Shown one piece after another: positions 38,439 to 47,499 of a DNA stretch of 64,000 bases. Under the pieces are notes generated by a model that worked only from the letters and a program-made list of their open reading frames with translations, did no database searches and had not been told where the DNA came from. Made by a program: the position numbers and the translations under genes. Each line of letters begins with the position of its first letter. Position 1 is the first letter of the stretch. The stretch lies in NCBI GenBank assembly GCA_021604505.1, contig BQJC01000001.1:894218-958217 (forward strand), given 5' to 3'. This DNA comes from Nitrospinaceae bacterium. GTDB lineage: Bacteria; Nitrospinota; Nitrospinia; Nitrospinales; VA-1.

Positions 38439-39734
38439 TCAGTGAAAATACCTGGTCAACGCGCTATACAATTGATTCACCCCGGGATTGTTGTGCTCGA
38501 TGGCCGTCGTGAAGAAAAGATTTTCCTGATCAATAGTTCCCCGCAGTAAACTGGAAACGCGTCGTGCTCCCTGGAGCTCATTTTTATTCAGGACGACCAA
38601 GGTGCCGGGGATTTGAAGCATTTCTTCCTTGGCAATTTGGGTCGCGCCTCCCAAATCAGGAGTGGTCACATAAATAGCCTGGTCGACCAGATTCACGATT
38701 CCTGTATCCGGTTGCCCGGTTCCGTAGGTTTCAATGAAAATATCATACCCGGCTGTTTTGAGAATTTTGATGGTGTCGGGCAGAGCGCCGGAAATGCCAT
38801 TTCCCGACCCTCGAGACGCCATGCTTCTAATAAACACCCGGCTGGTGTCGACCCAGTTTTTATCTGTCGCGTACATGAAGGCGATGCGGTCGGCCAATAA
38901 CGCGCCGCCCGATGTGGCGGAAGTGGGATCCACTGCCAGAATAGCAACCTTCCTTTTCTCAGTTCGAGGGTCGTTAAAATATCTTAAAATCAGTTCGTCG
39001 GTTAAAGTGCTTTTCCCGGACCCTCCGCGCCCGGTGATGCCAATGACCACAGATTGATGGCTGTTGGGTTTCAATTTTAATAAACAACTTTCTAAATACC
39101 GCGACCGTTCTAACGTCTGTTTGACCAACCTCCCGTTTGCGCCCAGGGGTTCATTGAGAAGGCGATTGAACTGCTCCGAACCTTCATTCAGGTTGATGCG
39201 GCCTATTTTTTCCTGAAGCATGGAATCCAGTCGAGCCTTATCTTCAGCAAGGTTTATGAAAGCCGATAGCGCCAGCTTTTTTCCCCTTTCAACGTCGGCG
39301 ATCAATGCCTCGGGTGAATCCGGTACGTTGCAGAAATCATAGTGGTCCTGAATGAACGGCACGCTCAATCCGGCTTCTCCACTTTTGAAAATTTTATCGA
39401 TTCCGTTTTCCTTTTCAAGAAGGTCGATATCCTGAAGAGAAATGGTAGATCCGCCGCCACCGATCAAGTGAATAAAAGGATAGTTTTCAATTTTTAACCG
39501 GTCTCGGACCGCTTTGAAAAATGGGATATGCCCCCCGTTGTAGGAACTGATGCCAGCAAAATGGACCCCTTCCGTGAGGATGGCTTCAACAAATTTATCG
39601 ACGGTCAGGTCATATCCTCCCAGTATGACTTCGATTCCCGCCTTTTTGAGGACATCCGCAACCACCAGAATAGGGGCGTCGTGCCCGTCATTACTTTTGA
39701 TTCCGATAAATCCGCGGATAATATTCTTTGTCAT
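38439..39734 (-). CDS. B12-binding plus MeaB-type GTPase half of a split IcmF mutase
   Basis: 431 residues. Residues 5-135 form the cobalamin-binding fold with NDGHDAPI, where His18 is the expected lower axial ligand; DGHDA is the IcmF form of DxHxxG. GISSYNGGHIPFFKAVRDRL is also IcmF-like. Residues of about 225-431 are a G-protein chaperone domain related to MeaB/ArgK: Walker A GRGGSGKST (235-243), AVDPTSATSGGALLADRIAF, SMASRGSGNGISG, and a G4 motif reading NKNE rather than NKxD. In usual IcmF these parts and the mutase barrel form one chain; here the chain is broken after the GTPase domain. It should load and protect adenosylcobalamin for the 36695 subunit. Follows the citrate synthase gene by 55 bases. 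Confidence 0.88.
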   Translation of the reverse strand: MTKNIIRGFIGIKSNDGHDAPILVVADVLKKAGIEVILGGYDLTVDKFVEAILTEGVHFAGISSYNGGHIPFFKAVRDRLKIENYPFIHLIGGGGSTISLQDIDLLEKENGIDKIFKSGEAGLSVPFIQDHYDFCNVPDSPEALIADVERGKKLALSAFINLAEDKARLDSMLQEKIGRINLNEGSEQFNRLLNEPLGANGRLVKQTLERSRYLESCLLKLKPNSHQSVVIGITGRGGSGKSTLTDELILRYFNDPRTEKRKVAILAVDPTSATSGGALLADRIAFMYATDKNWVDTSRVFIRSMASRGSGNGISGALPDTIKILKTAGYDIFIETYGTGQPDTGIVNLVDQAIYVTTPDLGGATQIAKEEMLQIPGTLVVLNKNELQGARRVSSLLRGTIDQENLFFTTAIEHNNPGVNQLYSALTRYFH

Positions 39735-39789
39735 AGAAAAATATAAATAGAGTTTTTCCGGATCAAATTTGAAAAAGCAAAAAGTCGGA

Positions 39790-40986
39790 TCACCGTTTTC
39801 CCAAGGGAATATAGACTCTCTTTTTTGTCATTCCATGCCCGGTATATTCCTGAGTGGGCCGGTAAAGAGGTCCCTTGGCTTTTCTTTGTCTGGCGTTATT
39901 CGCGACCCAACCGAAATGCCTGCTGGCCTGGAAAATAGGGGTGTTCAGGATTTTTGGGATCCCGATGATTTTAAGGATTAAACAAATAGGCAAATCCGCA
40001 TTGGGCGTGCGGTTTTTTTCCTGCAGCATGATACGGCTGATGATGTCGTAAATTTCAAAAAAATGGCTCATGCCTTTTTTTTCAGCGAGTGGACGGCCGA
40101 TTTTTTCGGCAATTCGCACCCGCGATTCCACATTGTGTTTGTAATGGCCCAGGCGGTGGCCGAAGCCAAACACAATTTCCTTTTTGTTCAGCTTATTGAA
40201 AATATATTCCTTTGCATTTTCGGGTTTTCCTATTTCGTCAAACATGCCGGCAGCGATGTCATTGGCTCCCCCATGCCGGACGCCTTTGAGAGAAGTCCCC
40301 GCGGCAATCAGGGGGCCATAAGGATCGGTCATGGAAGATTCGACCACCAGTGACGTGAAAGTAGAACAGTTGATGGTATGGTCCAGATAAAGAATCAGGA
40401 CAATATTCAGGGCCGTTGCCAAATCCTCCTCCGGTGTGATGCCCAGCAAGTGCAAAACATTGGCGGCGTACCCAAGGGAGGAATCGGGCGCAATAGGCGC
40501 TTCCCCTTTTTGGATGCGATAACCGCTGGCGATGATCGCAGGGATTTTTGCTCCCAAATGCATCCCTGCTTTAAGAATGAGATTCGCCAGTTTTTCATCG
40601 CTTTTCGGCATCTGCCACGCCGCATTCCCGTAGTCTGCGTCAAACATGCGTGCAAAAGAAAGCGTTGTCATGAGAAAATCCATCATATGCACACCCTTGG
40701 GATAGGTCTTTATATGACGTTGGATGGGTTCTTCCAAGTGCGCGTGGTTTGTCAGTTCCTGGCAAAAAGATTGGAGTTGTTTCTGGTTGGGTAGTTGGCC
40801 TTCAAGGAGCAGGTAGATACTTTCCTCAAAGGAGCCTTTTATCAAATCATAAATACTATATCCCCTGTACAGTAAAACGGGTAACCCATCATCATCCAAC
40901 CGGGTTAGGGAAAGGTCGGAAGTGCATACGGGAATTCCATCCAAACCCGTGTCCAATGTATTTAATACTTCAAGTTTCTGGCTCAT
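39790..40986 (-). CDS. prpC: Citrate/2-methylcitrate synthase
   Basis: 398 residues. Condenses oxaloacetate with propionyl-CoA (or acetyl-CoA). Family motifs: GLPVLLYRGYSIYDL near the N-terminus, the catalytic His segment LKGVRHGGANDIAAGMF, FGFGHRLGHYKHNVESRV with the second His, and the catalytic Asp in TPNADLPICLI, then GWVANNARQRKAKGPLYRPT near the end. The GHRLGHYKH form differs from the usual GHRVYK. The context with PrpB- and PrpD-like genes makes 2-methylcitrate synthase the best call. Its start overlaps the end of the prpB-like gene by 17 bases. Confidence 0.85.
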   Translation of the reverse strand: MSQKLEVLNTLDTGLDGIPVCTSDLSLTRLDDDGLPVLLYRGYSIYDLIKGSFEESIYLLLEGQLPNQKQLQSFCQELTNHAHLEEPIQRHIKTYPKGVHMMDFLMTTLSFARMFDADYGNAAWQMPKSDEKLANLILKAGMHLGAKIPAIIASGYRIQKGEAPIAPDSSLGYAANVLHLLGITPEEDLATALNIVLILYLDHTINCSTFTSLVVESSMTDPYGPLIAAGTSLKGVRHGGANDIAAGMFDEIGKPENAKEYIFNKLNKKEIVFGFGHRLGHYKHNVESRVRIAEKIGRPLAEKKGMSHFFEIYDIISRIMLQEKNRTPNADLPICLILKIIGIPKILNTPIFQASRHFGWVANNARQRKAKGPLYRPTQEYTGHGMTKKRVYIPLGKR

Positions 40987-41824
40987 AATTTAAAATTGAA
41001 TTTATTTCAGCTCGGTTCATCATGTCCTGCACAAGTTCTTCCTGGCCGCCCAACTCACTCAACCTAGAAAGAAACCCTTTGGTTTGACCGGCGTGGTAAC
41101 GAAATAAAGAGGCTGGAAAAATAACCAGGTTGTAATTCATTTCTTCAAACTCCCTGATCTTGATGAACGGGGTTTTTCCAAATTCGGTCATGTTGGCCAT
41201 CAGAAATCCCGGAACCTGGTTCCGATAGGTCGCAAACTCTTCTTTGTTTTGCAGGGATTCGGGAAAGACCATATCCGCCCCTTGCTGAAGGTAAAAGACG
41301 CCGCGTGAGATACTTTCCTGCAATTGATCCTTTTCATCAATGTTCTTTGCGCCCCGTGCGTCCGTTCGTCCGATGATGATAAAATCAGGGTCAAGCTGAT
41401 CCCGGGCGGCGCAGGCGATTTTGATCTTGGCTCCCATTTCCTCCCTGCAGATCACCTCCTTGCCGGGGAGATGTCCGCATCGTTTGGGAAAAACCTGGTC
41501 TTCAATATGCAATCCAGAGAACCCGGCCTCAATATAATGGCGTACTGTTGTTTCAATATCGTCAAAACCGGTGTCCGCATCGCAAACGATGGGCAGTTCC
41601 ACCGCTTTTGAAATCCACCGGCCCATGTAAAGAAAATCTGCCATTCCCAGGGTTCCGTTGTCGGGCAGGCCCAGACTGTTTGCCAGTCCCGCTCCTGAAA
41701 TATAGATCCCCGGAAAACCGTTTTGTGCCATTTGTCTGGCAACGAATGCGTTGTAGGCTCCGGGCATAACCAGAGTTTTCCCTGTGCTGAGCATTTTTCT
41801 CAGGTTTCTGCTAGACATATTCAT
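40970..41824 (-). CDS. prpB: Methylisocitrate lyase (PrpB-like, ICL/PEP mutase family)
   Basis: About 284 residues. Cleaves 2-methylisocitrate to pyruvate and succinate. Visible: MPGAYNAFVARQMAQNGFPG, the metal-binding VCDADTGFDD, LHIEDQVFPKRCGHLPGKEV with the KRCGH active-site motif (Cys is the general acid in this family), and FIIIGRTDARG. PrpB usually has about 290 residues, in agreement. The start at 41824 gives an N-terminus that overlaps the prpD-like gene end by 14 bases; 41818 is also possible. Starts further upstream would lie deep inside the neighbour and are rejected. Middle gene of prpD-prpB-prpC. Confidence 0.85.
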   Translation of the reverse strand: MNMSSRNLRKMLSTGKTLVMPGAYNAFVARQMAQNGFPGIYISGAGLANSLGLPDNGTLGMADFLYMGRWISKAVELPIVCDADTGFDDIETTVRHYIEAGFSGLHIEDQVFPKRCGHLPGKEVICREEMGAKIKIACAARDQLDPDFIIIGRTDARGAKNIDEKDQLQESISRGVFYLQQGADMVFPESLQNKEEFATYRNQVPGFLMANMTEFGKTPFIKIREFEEMNYNLVIFPASLFRYHAGQTKGFLSRLSELGGQEELVQDMMNRAEINSILNYEPET

Positions 41825-43196
41825 AAACCACACCCATTTGCATGAGTTCTTCAATATTTCGAAGTTCATCAAGATGCCAAATCGCTGCAATCATTTTGTC
41901 CTGCTGGTCCTGATTTAAAAAAGGCGCTGTCGAAGACCTGAATTTATTTTCCAACTCTTCTCTGCTTAACGGACGATTGGGATGTCCCCTGGGGTCCTTC
42001 ACTTCCGAGACATACTCGGTAGCGTCAACAAGGCGGACCCGCACTTTATTGGGAAAAGATTTTCCATAAATTTCGGTGTATTCTTTTTTCTCTGACACGG
42101 TAACTTTATTTACAAGCTCCAGCAGTTTGGGGTTCTCAAGATGGGACTTGTCAAATTGTTCCAGGGATATTTCTCCGTCCATGAGCGCGACCGCAACAAT
42201 GTAGGGCAAGCTATGGTCTGCCGTTTCCTTGGTTTTGGGAGCCCACTTATCTGCTTCCTTGCCAATGATTTCGTAGGAATGAAAACTGGTTTCAACATGA
42301 ATTGTTGAAATTTTTTGAAGATTCTCTTCGCCCAATTGTTTTCTCAAATCCAGGGCGGCCCATACGGCGCTTTGAGCGTGGTATTCGGCGGGGAAGTATT
42401 TGATATAAGTGTCAACCATTTTGAATTCACTGTTTTCCTGTCCGCCAAAAGAAGGCGCCAGATCGAATTCACCCTGAATAATCTGGTTGATGAATCCATG
42501 TTGACCTTCAAAAATATCACTGGGACCGGTAAAACCATATTTTACGTAAAGGCAGGCCTGGATAGCGTTTTGCGCGGCTTGCGCAAAAGCGGCGGCTTTC
42601 CATTTGGAAATGGTTCCGACGCGGGTTTGCCTCAAAAAATTACCGGTGGTCATCGCAATGGCCAGCGCGTCACGGATCTGGTTTTTTGTAAACCCCATTA
42701 ACTTTGCCGCCGCCCCGGCGCTGGATATGGAACCATAGGTCACATGATCCCATCCTTTCTTTCGAATCCCGGCGGCATCGCAGAGACGACAATGCAGTTC
42801 ATAGGCCAAGATCGTGGAGAGGATAAAATCCTGACCCGATTTATTTTCTGATTCGGCAACCGTCAAGGTGGCAGAAATATTGTCGCTGGGATGAGCGGGT
42901 TCACGATTAAGATAAGTGTCATTCCAATCGAGAGCCCGAATCATGGTTCCCAGGTAAACGGCGGCATGATCCACCGGTGCCTTGTGAGAGGTTCCCAGCA
43001 CCGTGGCTCCATGAGGGGAGGAAGAGGCGATGGCGAAATTTCTCATCGCCGTTACCGGTTCGGTAGGGTACGATGCATAAGCAACCGCCAAACTATCCAG
43101 GAGCCTTTCTTTGGCGGCTTCTATCGCTTTTCGGGTGAGATCCTTGTATTCCAGGCCGGCGACATAGTCAACAATTTGAGATTCAAATTTGTCCAT
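41811..43196 (-). CDS. prpD: MmgE/PrpD-family 2-methylcitrate dehydratase
   Basis: 461 residues. The cofactor-free dehydratase converts 2-methylcitrate toward 2-methylaconitate and its hydrate. The N-terminal helical domain (FESQIVDYVAGLEYKDLTRK), LGTSHKAPVDHAAVYLGTMI, DWNDTYLNREPAHPSDNISA, RKKGWDHVTYGSISSAGAAA and KWKAAAFAQAAQNAIQACL are characteristic, and the C-terminal small domain has YFPAEYHAQSAVWAALDLRK and DPRGHPNRPLSREELENKFR. First gene of the operon running to the split mutase, so propionyl-CoA disposal and isobutyryl-CoA isomerisation are probably co-regulated. Length matches PrpD (about 480). Confidence 0.88.
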   Translation of the reverse strand: MDKFESQIVDYVAGLEYKDLTRKAIEAAKERLLDSLAVAYASYPTEPVTAMRNFAIASSSPHGATVLGTSHKAPVDHAAVYLGTMIRALDWNDTYLNREPAHPSDNISATLTVAESENKSGQDFILSTILAYELHCRLCDAAGIRKKGWDHVTYGSISSAGAAAKLMGFTKNQIRDALAIAMTTGNFLRQTRVGTISKWKAAAFAQAAQNAIQACLYVKYGFTGPSDIFEGQHGFINQIIQGEFDLAPSFGGQENSEFKMVDTYIKYFPAEYHAQSAVWAALDLRKQLGEENLQKISTIHVETSFHSYEIIGKEADKWAPKTKETADHSLPYIVAVALMDGEISLEQFDKSHLENPKLLELVNKVTVSEKKEYTEIYGKSFPNKVRVRLVDATEYVSEVKDPRGHPNRPLSREELENKFRSSTAPFLNQDQQDKMIAAIWHLDELRNIEELMQMGVVYEYV

Positions 43197-43706
43197 ATTT
43201 CACCCCGCATCAATAGTATAAATATAGGGATTGAAAATTGGATTGGCACCCCCAATTTCATCGAAACATTAATATTTTTTAATGATTCTATTGGAGAAAA
43301 TTTTGCCGATCCTACCTCCTTATGGGTATGACGTTTTTCGAACCTATCGACAACCGGCGACTCTTGCCATTGGGAGGAACGATGACTGCTGTCTACGTGG
43401 GGTGGAAACGGGATGTGAAAGCGGCTCAAGCCGCAATCGAAAAACCATGAAGCCCTTTCATTCTGGCTGATTCATGGGCGTTTTTCATTCGGCATATCAC
43501 TTCTGCACGGGTACTTTTGGCCTTTCCTGCAAAAATTTTATTACTCTATTGTAAAAGCCTGTTTGGGAATATAATTTAAGTAGTGGTGATACCGTTTTCC
43601 TTTTTCCTGAGTTTAGTTTTGGCGGAAAATTTTTGACACTTTGCAGTCCAGGATGTTTCCAAGCTCTAAAAGGCAGATCCCTCTTTCTTGAACGGGAGTT
43701 GGTATT
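43197..43706. promoter_or_regulatory. Divergent region between the methylcitrate operon and the homogentisate operon
   Basis: 510 bases expected to hold promoters for both operons. It contains a short plus-strand open frame listed separately and, close to HPPD, the ribosome-binding site GGGAG before 43707. A small hairpin GCGGCTCAAGCCGC lies at 43421-43434. No riboswitch family was recognised. Confidence 0.35.
43322..43450 (+). CDS. Candidate small ORF in the leader of the homogentisate operon
   Basis: A short open frame reading MGMTFFEPIDNRRLLPLGGT then MTAVYVGWKRDVKAAQAAIE and KP before TGA (42 codons from 43322). An internal ATG at 43382 is preceded by an excellent ribosome-binding site (GGGAGGA), giving a 22-residue peptide with one Trp and a final Pro. 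No homology is recognised. It may be a leader peptide, a small protein, or chance. Confidence 0.25.
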   Translation: MGMTFFEPIDNRRLLPLGGTMTAVYVGWKRDVKAAQAAIEKP

Positions 43707-44837
43707 ATGGATTCTGAATCCCCCTTGGGCATAAAAAGAATATTTTCGTTTGAGTTCGTGGTTGATTATTTTGATCGAAGTCGTGATTTTTATATCAACA
43801 AATTGGGGTTTCATGAAACTCATAGATCGACCCATGAATGGGAGGAAATTTTCTTAAGCAAAGGGATCTATTTTTCTGCCAATAAAATAAAGGTATTGGT
43901 TTCTTCACCCCTAGCTTCGCACGGCTATACGGCGCAGTTTTTAAAGACACTTTCGCCTGGAGTGCGGAAAGTAACTTTTCTTGTTGAAGATTTACAGCAG
44001 ACCGTTCGCTTCCTGAGAGATCATGACGCTACCTTTGTTCACGAAGAAAAGGAGGTTGAGACCCGGGAAACAAGCCACCGTTTTATTACCATTGCGACTC
44101 CCATCGGTTTTCTGGAATTCTCTTTTCTTGAAATTTGCGGAGATGAAACGTTGATTCCCATGTTTGACATGTTGCATCCCTCGCAAAGTTCCACCTCCGC
44201 CATTAAAAAAATCGACCATTTGACCATAAACGCCCGCACTTTATATCCGGTTGCCAATTTCCTGGAACATACGATGGGAATGAAGGAGTACTGGAGGGTC
44301 GCATTTCATACACCGGATTACAGTTCTGGAGAAAAAGGAACCGGCCTGACCTCAAGGGTGATGTGGGATCCTGCGAGCAAAATTAAATTTGCCACTAATG
44401 AACCGTTATCGCCGCATTTCAACCAATCTCAGATTCAGACTTTTATTGATCGAAATCATGGGGCCGGCATTCAGCACATTGCTTTTTCCGTCGATTCTAT
44501 AATAGAGGCAGTCAAGACGTTTAAAAACCGGGGCATTGAATTCCTGGATATCCCGGACTCCTATTATGAATTACTCATGGATAGATTACGAAAATACAAC
44601 GTCGAACATATTGATGAGAGTCTGGATGATTTAAAAAATAACCGCATTCTGGTCGACGGAAAAGATGGAAAATATCTATTGCAGATTTTCTTGAAAGACG
44701 CTTCGCTTCTTTACGCGGAGGATCACGCCGGACCTTTTTTCTATGAAATCATTCAGCGGAAGGGACATCAGGGGTTTGGAGAAGGAAATTTCAGGGCGTT
44801 GTTTGAGGCCATTGAATCTCAGGAGAATCAACCGTGA
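43707..44837 (+). CDS. hpd: 4-hydroxyphenylpyruvate dioxygenase
   Basis: 376 residues. Fe(II)/O2 enzyme converting 4-hydroxyphenylpyruvate to homogentisate and CO2. Two vicinal-oxygen-chelate halves are visible: the N-terminal one (FEFVVDYFDRSRDFYINKLG) and the catalytic one with iron ligands His in KKIDHLTINA (near 172), His in GIQHIAFSVD (near 256) and Glu in GPFFYEIIQRKG (near 348). QGFGEGNFRALFEAIE is the normal C-terminal gate helix. Size is at the expected 350-390. GGGAG precedes the ATG. First gene of a plus-strand operon that overlaps the next gene by four bases. Confidence 0.95.
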   Translation: MDSESPLGIKRIFSFEFVVDYFDRSRDFYINKLGFHETHRSTHEWEEIFLSKGIYFSANKIKVLVSSPLASHGYTAQFLKTLSPGVRKVTFLVEDLQQTVRFLRDHDATFVHEEKEVETRETSHRFITIATPIGFLEFSFLEICGDETLIPMFDMLHPSQSSTSAIKKIDHLTINARTLYPVANFLEHTMGMKEYWRVAFHTPDYSSGEKGTGLTSRVMWDPASKIKFATNEPLSPHFNQSQIQTFIDRNHGAGIQHIAFSVDSIIEAVKTFKNRGIEFLDIPDSYYELLMDRLRKYNVEHIDESLDDLKNNRILVDGKDGKYLLQIFLKDASLLYAEDHAGPFFYEIIQRKGHQGFGEGNFRALFEAIESQENQP

Positions 44838-45685
44838 GACTGCTGCGTTATATTTCCGAAAAAGAGGAAGCGAAACATGGGGTTCAAGTTGGGGAATCCA
44901 TTTACCAGCTCAAAGATATGACAACCATCGAAGCGCTTGAATCCCTTGAAGAAGGGAGTGAACGATGGAAAAAAATTCTAGAGCAGACGCCTGTTCCTCT
45001 CGACAGCGTGTCTTTTCTGCCTCCTGTTGAAAATCCTGGAGCTTTTATGGATTTTTATACCTTTGAACAGCACGTTAAAACCTGCCGGGGAAAACGGGGT
45101 TTGAAGATGGTCCCCGAATGGTACCAGTTTCCCGCATGGTACAACGGATCGACAAGGTGTTTTTCTGGAAATGGAGCGAAGGTGGACTTTCCCGAAGGAG
45201 AGACCAAAAAGGATTTTGAACTCGAATTGGCAGTTATCATTAAGAAAAAATGTTTTCGCGTGCGCGAAAAAGAAGCCTCAAACTACATTGGAGCTTACAC
45301 CATCGTCAATGATTTCAGCGCCCGCGCACTTCAGGAAAAAATCATGCGTATTGGCCTGGGTCCTGCCAAGGCAAAAGATTTCAACACAGGGTTGGGGCCT
45401 TGTCTGGTGACCCCGGATGAAATTATTGATCCCAGGAATTTAACCATGCGTGCATGGGTCAATGAAGAACTCTGGTCAGAAGGGAATAGCGGGTCCTCGC
45501 ATTTTACTTTCGAACAAATGATTGCCTACGCTTCTGAAAATCAGACGCTTTATCCGGGAGATATTCTTGCCAGTGGAACGGTAGGGTCGGGTTGCGGTTT
45601 GGAGCAGGACCGCTTTCTGAACAAGGGGGACAAGATCGTGTTGGAAATCGAAAATATAGGAAAGCTCACTCATTGGATAGGATGA
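44834..45685 (+). CDS. Fumarylacetoacetate hydrolase-family protein
   Basis: 283 residues. In this pathway it would hydrolyse fumarylacetoacetate (or maleylacetoacetate directly) to fumarate plus acetoacetate. Metal-ligand motifs of the FAH fold are visible: FELELAVIIKKKC with two Glu, NDFSARALQ with Asp, and GTVGSGCGLEQDRFLNKGD. The N-terminal part contains FYTFEQHVKTCRGKRGLKMV, a substrate-side helix seen in small bacterial FAHs. Starts ATGA-coupled to the HPPD stop. No maleylacetoacetate isomerase is visible in the window, so a broader substrate range is possible. Confidence 0.88.
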   Translation: MRLLRYISEKEEAKHGVQVGESIYQLKDMTTIEALESLEEGSERWKKILEQTPVPLDSVSFLPPVENPGAFMDFYTFEQHVKTCRGKRGLKMVPEWYQFPAWYNGSTRCFSGNGAKVDFPEGETKKDFELELAVIIKKKCFRVREKEASNYIGAYTIVNDFSARALQEKIMRIGLGPAKAKDFNTGLGPCLVTPDEIIDPRNLTMRAWVNEELWSEGNSGSSHFTFEQMIAYASENQTLYPGDILASGTVGSGCGLEQDRFLNKGDKIVLEIENIGKLTHWIG

Positions 45686-45688
45686 CTC

Positions 45689-46861
45689 ATGTTTAGATAC
45701 CTTCGTTTTGGCACATTGCCTCCCATGCACCATATTTCCCATTATTCTTCCGATCAAAATTTATTAAACGAATATTGTTTTACCCGCCAGGGTTTTGAAG
45801 ATCGTTATTCCATTTTGTATTTTCACAATCCCCCGACCCGGGAAACGGAAATTGATTCTTTCAATGACGCGACATGGTCACGGTCTTGCCAAAGAAAAAA
45901 CCCCATGCTTCAGCGAAGGCATTTCAAAAGCAATCAATATGATTCAGGAAAAGGGTTTATATCCGGTCGAGTGTCGTTAGCCTTCAATGAAAATTTGAAC
46001 TATGGGTTATGCCATCCCGAAGGGCAGGAAAGTTTCTTTTTCGCCAATAACGATGCCGATGAACTTTTCTTTCTGCGGGAAGGAGAGATAGAGTTGCAGT
46101 CGCTCTTTGGGAAAATCTCGTTGGTTGCGGGAGATTATTTGATCATTCCCCGGTCTTGCCCCTATCGATTTAATTTTTCCAATAAACCCCGTCTTATATT
46201 TGTTGAGGCAAACCGGGGAATGGGTATTCCTCCAGAATATTTGAATGACAGTGGGCAGTTCAATATGGACGCGCCCTATTCCGAGAGGAGTTTTAAGACG
46301 CCAGAATGGGATGCCGAGCTTTTTTCCTCGGATGAGCCGACCACCATCATCCGCAAACGCCAAAACCGATTCACTCGCACCTTTTACTCAAAGAACTATT
46401 TTAAAATGTCAGGCTGGGATGGGTATGTCTATCCCTTTGCGATCAATCTAAAGGATATTCAACCCAAAACCGGCCGGGTGCATTTGCCCCCTTCGTCCCA
46501 TTTGACTTTTTCAGGAACGGGGTTCGCGGTCATGAGTTTTCTGCCAAGGGTTCTCGATTTCGATGACCGGGCCATCCCGTGCCCCTTTTATCACTCATCG
46601 GTAAACTGCGACGAGTTGCTCCTCTATGTGTCTGGAGAATTTACCAGCCGGAAGGGAATCGACAAGGGGTCCATCAGTTTTCATCCTTCGGGCATTCCTC
46701 ACGGGCCGCATCCAGGTATGTACCCAAAATCGTTGGGGAAAAAGCAGACAGATGAGCAGGCCGTCATGGTCGACACCTTTGACCCGTTATTTTTGACGGA
46801 AGAAGGTGAAAACATCGAAGACTCCGATTATCCGAACAGCTGGAGAGAGGACCCGTCATGA
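45689..46861 (+). CDS. hmgA: Homogentisate 1,2-dioxygenase
   Basis: 390 residues of the bacterial short HGD type. It opens the homogentisate ring with O2 to maleylacetoacetate. The N-terminus (FRYLRFGTLPPMHHISHY) and a cupin core with FREGEIELQ-like strands (FFLREGEIELQSLFGKISLV) are followed by the iron-site region FYHSSVNCDELLLYVSGEF and ISFHPSGIPHGPHPG, where the His, Glu and His ligands align with the known HGD triad (FYH, DE, PHGP). Three bases separate it from the FAH gene; its end overlaps the next ATG by four bases. Confidence 0.92.
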   Translation: MFRYLRFGTLPPMHHISHYSSDQNLLNEYCFTRQGFEDRYSILYFHNPPTRETEIDSFNDATWSRSCQRKNPMLQRRHFKSNQYDSGKGFISGRVSLAFNENLNYGLCHPEGQESFFFANNDADELFFLREGEIELQSLFGKISLVAGDYLIIPRSCPYRFNFSNKPRLIFVEANRGMGIPPEYLNDSGQFNMDAPYSERSFKTPEWDAELFSSDEPTTIIRKRQNRFTRTFYSKNYFKMSGWDGYVYPFAINLKDIQPKTGRVHLPPSSHLTFSGTGFAVMSFLPRVLDFDDRAIPCPFYHSSVNCDELLLYVSGEFTSRKGIDKGSISFHPSGIPHGPHPGMYPKSLGKKQTDEQAVMVDTFDPLFLTEEGENIEDSDYPNSWREDPS

Positions 46862-47499
46862 GTGATCCGAAAGAGTTTTTGTCGATCCACCCCAAGGAGC
46901 ACTTCTGGGTGGATGTTTATCATTTTATGAATTCGGTGGTTCAGCCTCGTCCAATTGCCTGGATTTCGACCGTTTCTGAAACTGGAGATTTTAATCTCTC
47001 GCCGTTCAGCTATTTTAATATTTGTTCGATGAATCCTCCGGTTATTTCCAATGCCATCTTTTACAATCGTGACGGTTCCGAAAAAGATACTTTGAGAAAT
47101 ATCAAGGCGACGCGAAAATATGTTGTGGGCGCTGTATCCTTTGAAAATGCGAATAAAGCCAATATCAGCTCAGCGCCCTATGACCCAGAGGTGGATGAAT
47201 TTTTGGAAGCCAAAGTCTCTTTCAGCGACCGTGGATCAGATGAACCCAGGTTGATCGCCGATAGTCCGGTCAATCTGCTCTGCGACCTCAACCAGACGGT
47301 TGAATTGGGAGAGGGGGCCGGAGTCGGAACTCTGGTGCTCGGCAATGTACGTGAAATTTTACTTTCAAAAGCTTTGTCAAACGTCGATTGGAAAAAGGGG
47401 CTGCCTCCCGAGATCATGAAAAATGTCGGAAGAATGGGAGCCGATTACTACACCAAAACAACAGACCTGTTCCAATTGGGCCGACCGGATAAAAAATAA
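46858..47499 (+). CDS. Flavin reductase-like domain protein (FMN-binding split barrel)
   Basis: 213 residues of the flavin-reductase-like family: VQPRPIAWISTVSETGDFNL, SPFSYFNICSMNPPVISNAI (flavin contact region), KDTLRNIKATRKYVVGAVSF and LGNVREILL. The family includes reductases for monooxygenases and other FMN proteins. Similar genes occur in homogentisate operons, though the exact role there is not settled. Start overlaps the HGD stop (ATGA) and its end touches the thiolase ATG, so it is part of the tightly packed operon. Confidence 0.85.
   Translation: MSDPKEFLSIHPKEHFWVDVYHFMNSVVQPRPIAWISTVSETGDFNLSPFSYFNICSMNPPVISNAIFYNRDGSEKDTLRNIKATRKYVVGAVSFENANKANISSAPYDPEVDEFLEAKVSFSDRGSDEPRLIADSPVNLLCDLNQTVELGEGAGVGTLVLGNVREILLSKALSNVDWKKGLPPEIMKNVGRMGADYYTKTTDLFQLGRPDKK

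Noticed and set aside
43382-43450. True tnaC-type leader peptide
   Set aside because: It contains Trp and ends in Pro-stop, but spacing differs from TnaC and it lies before HPPD, not the tryptophanase-like gene; kept only as a weak candidate.
43197-43706. Riboswitch or structured ncRNA ahead of HPPD
   Set aside because: Short hairpins only; no pattern matching a known riboswitch class, and the stretch is partly open reading frame.
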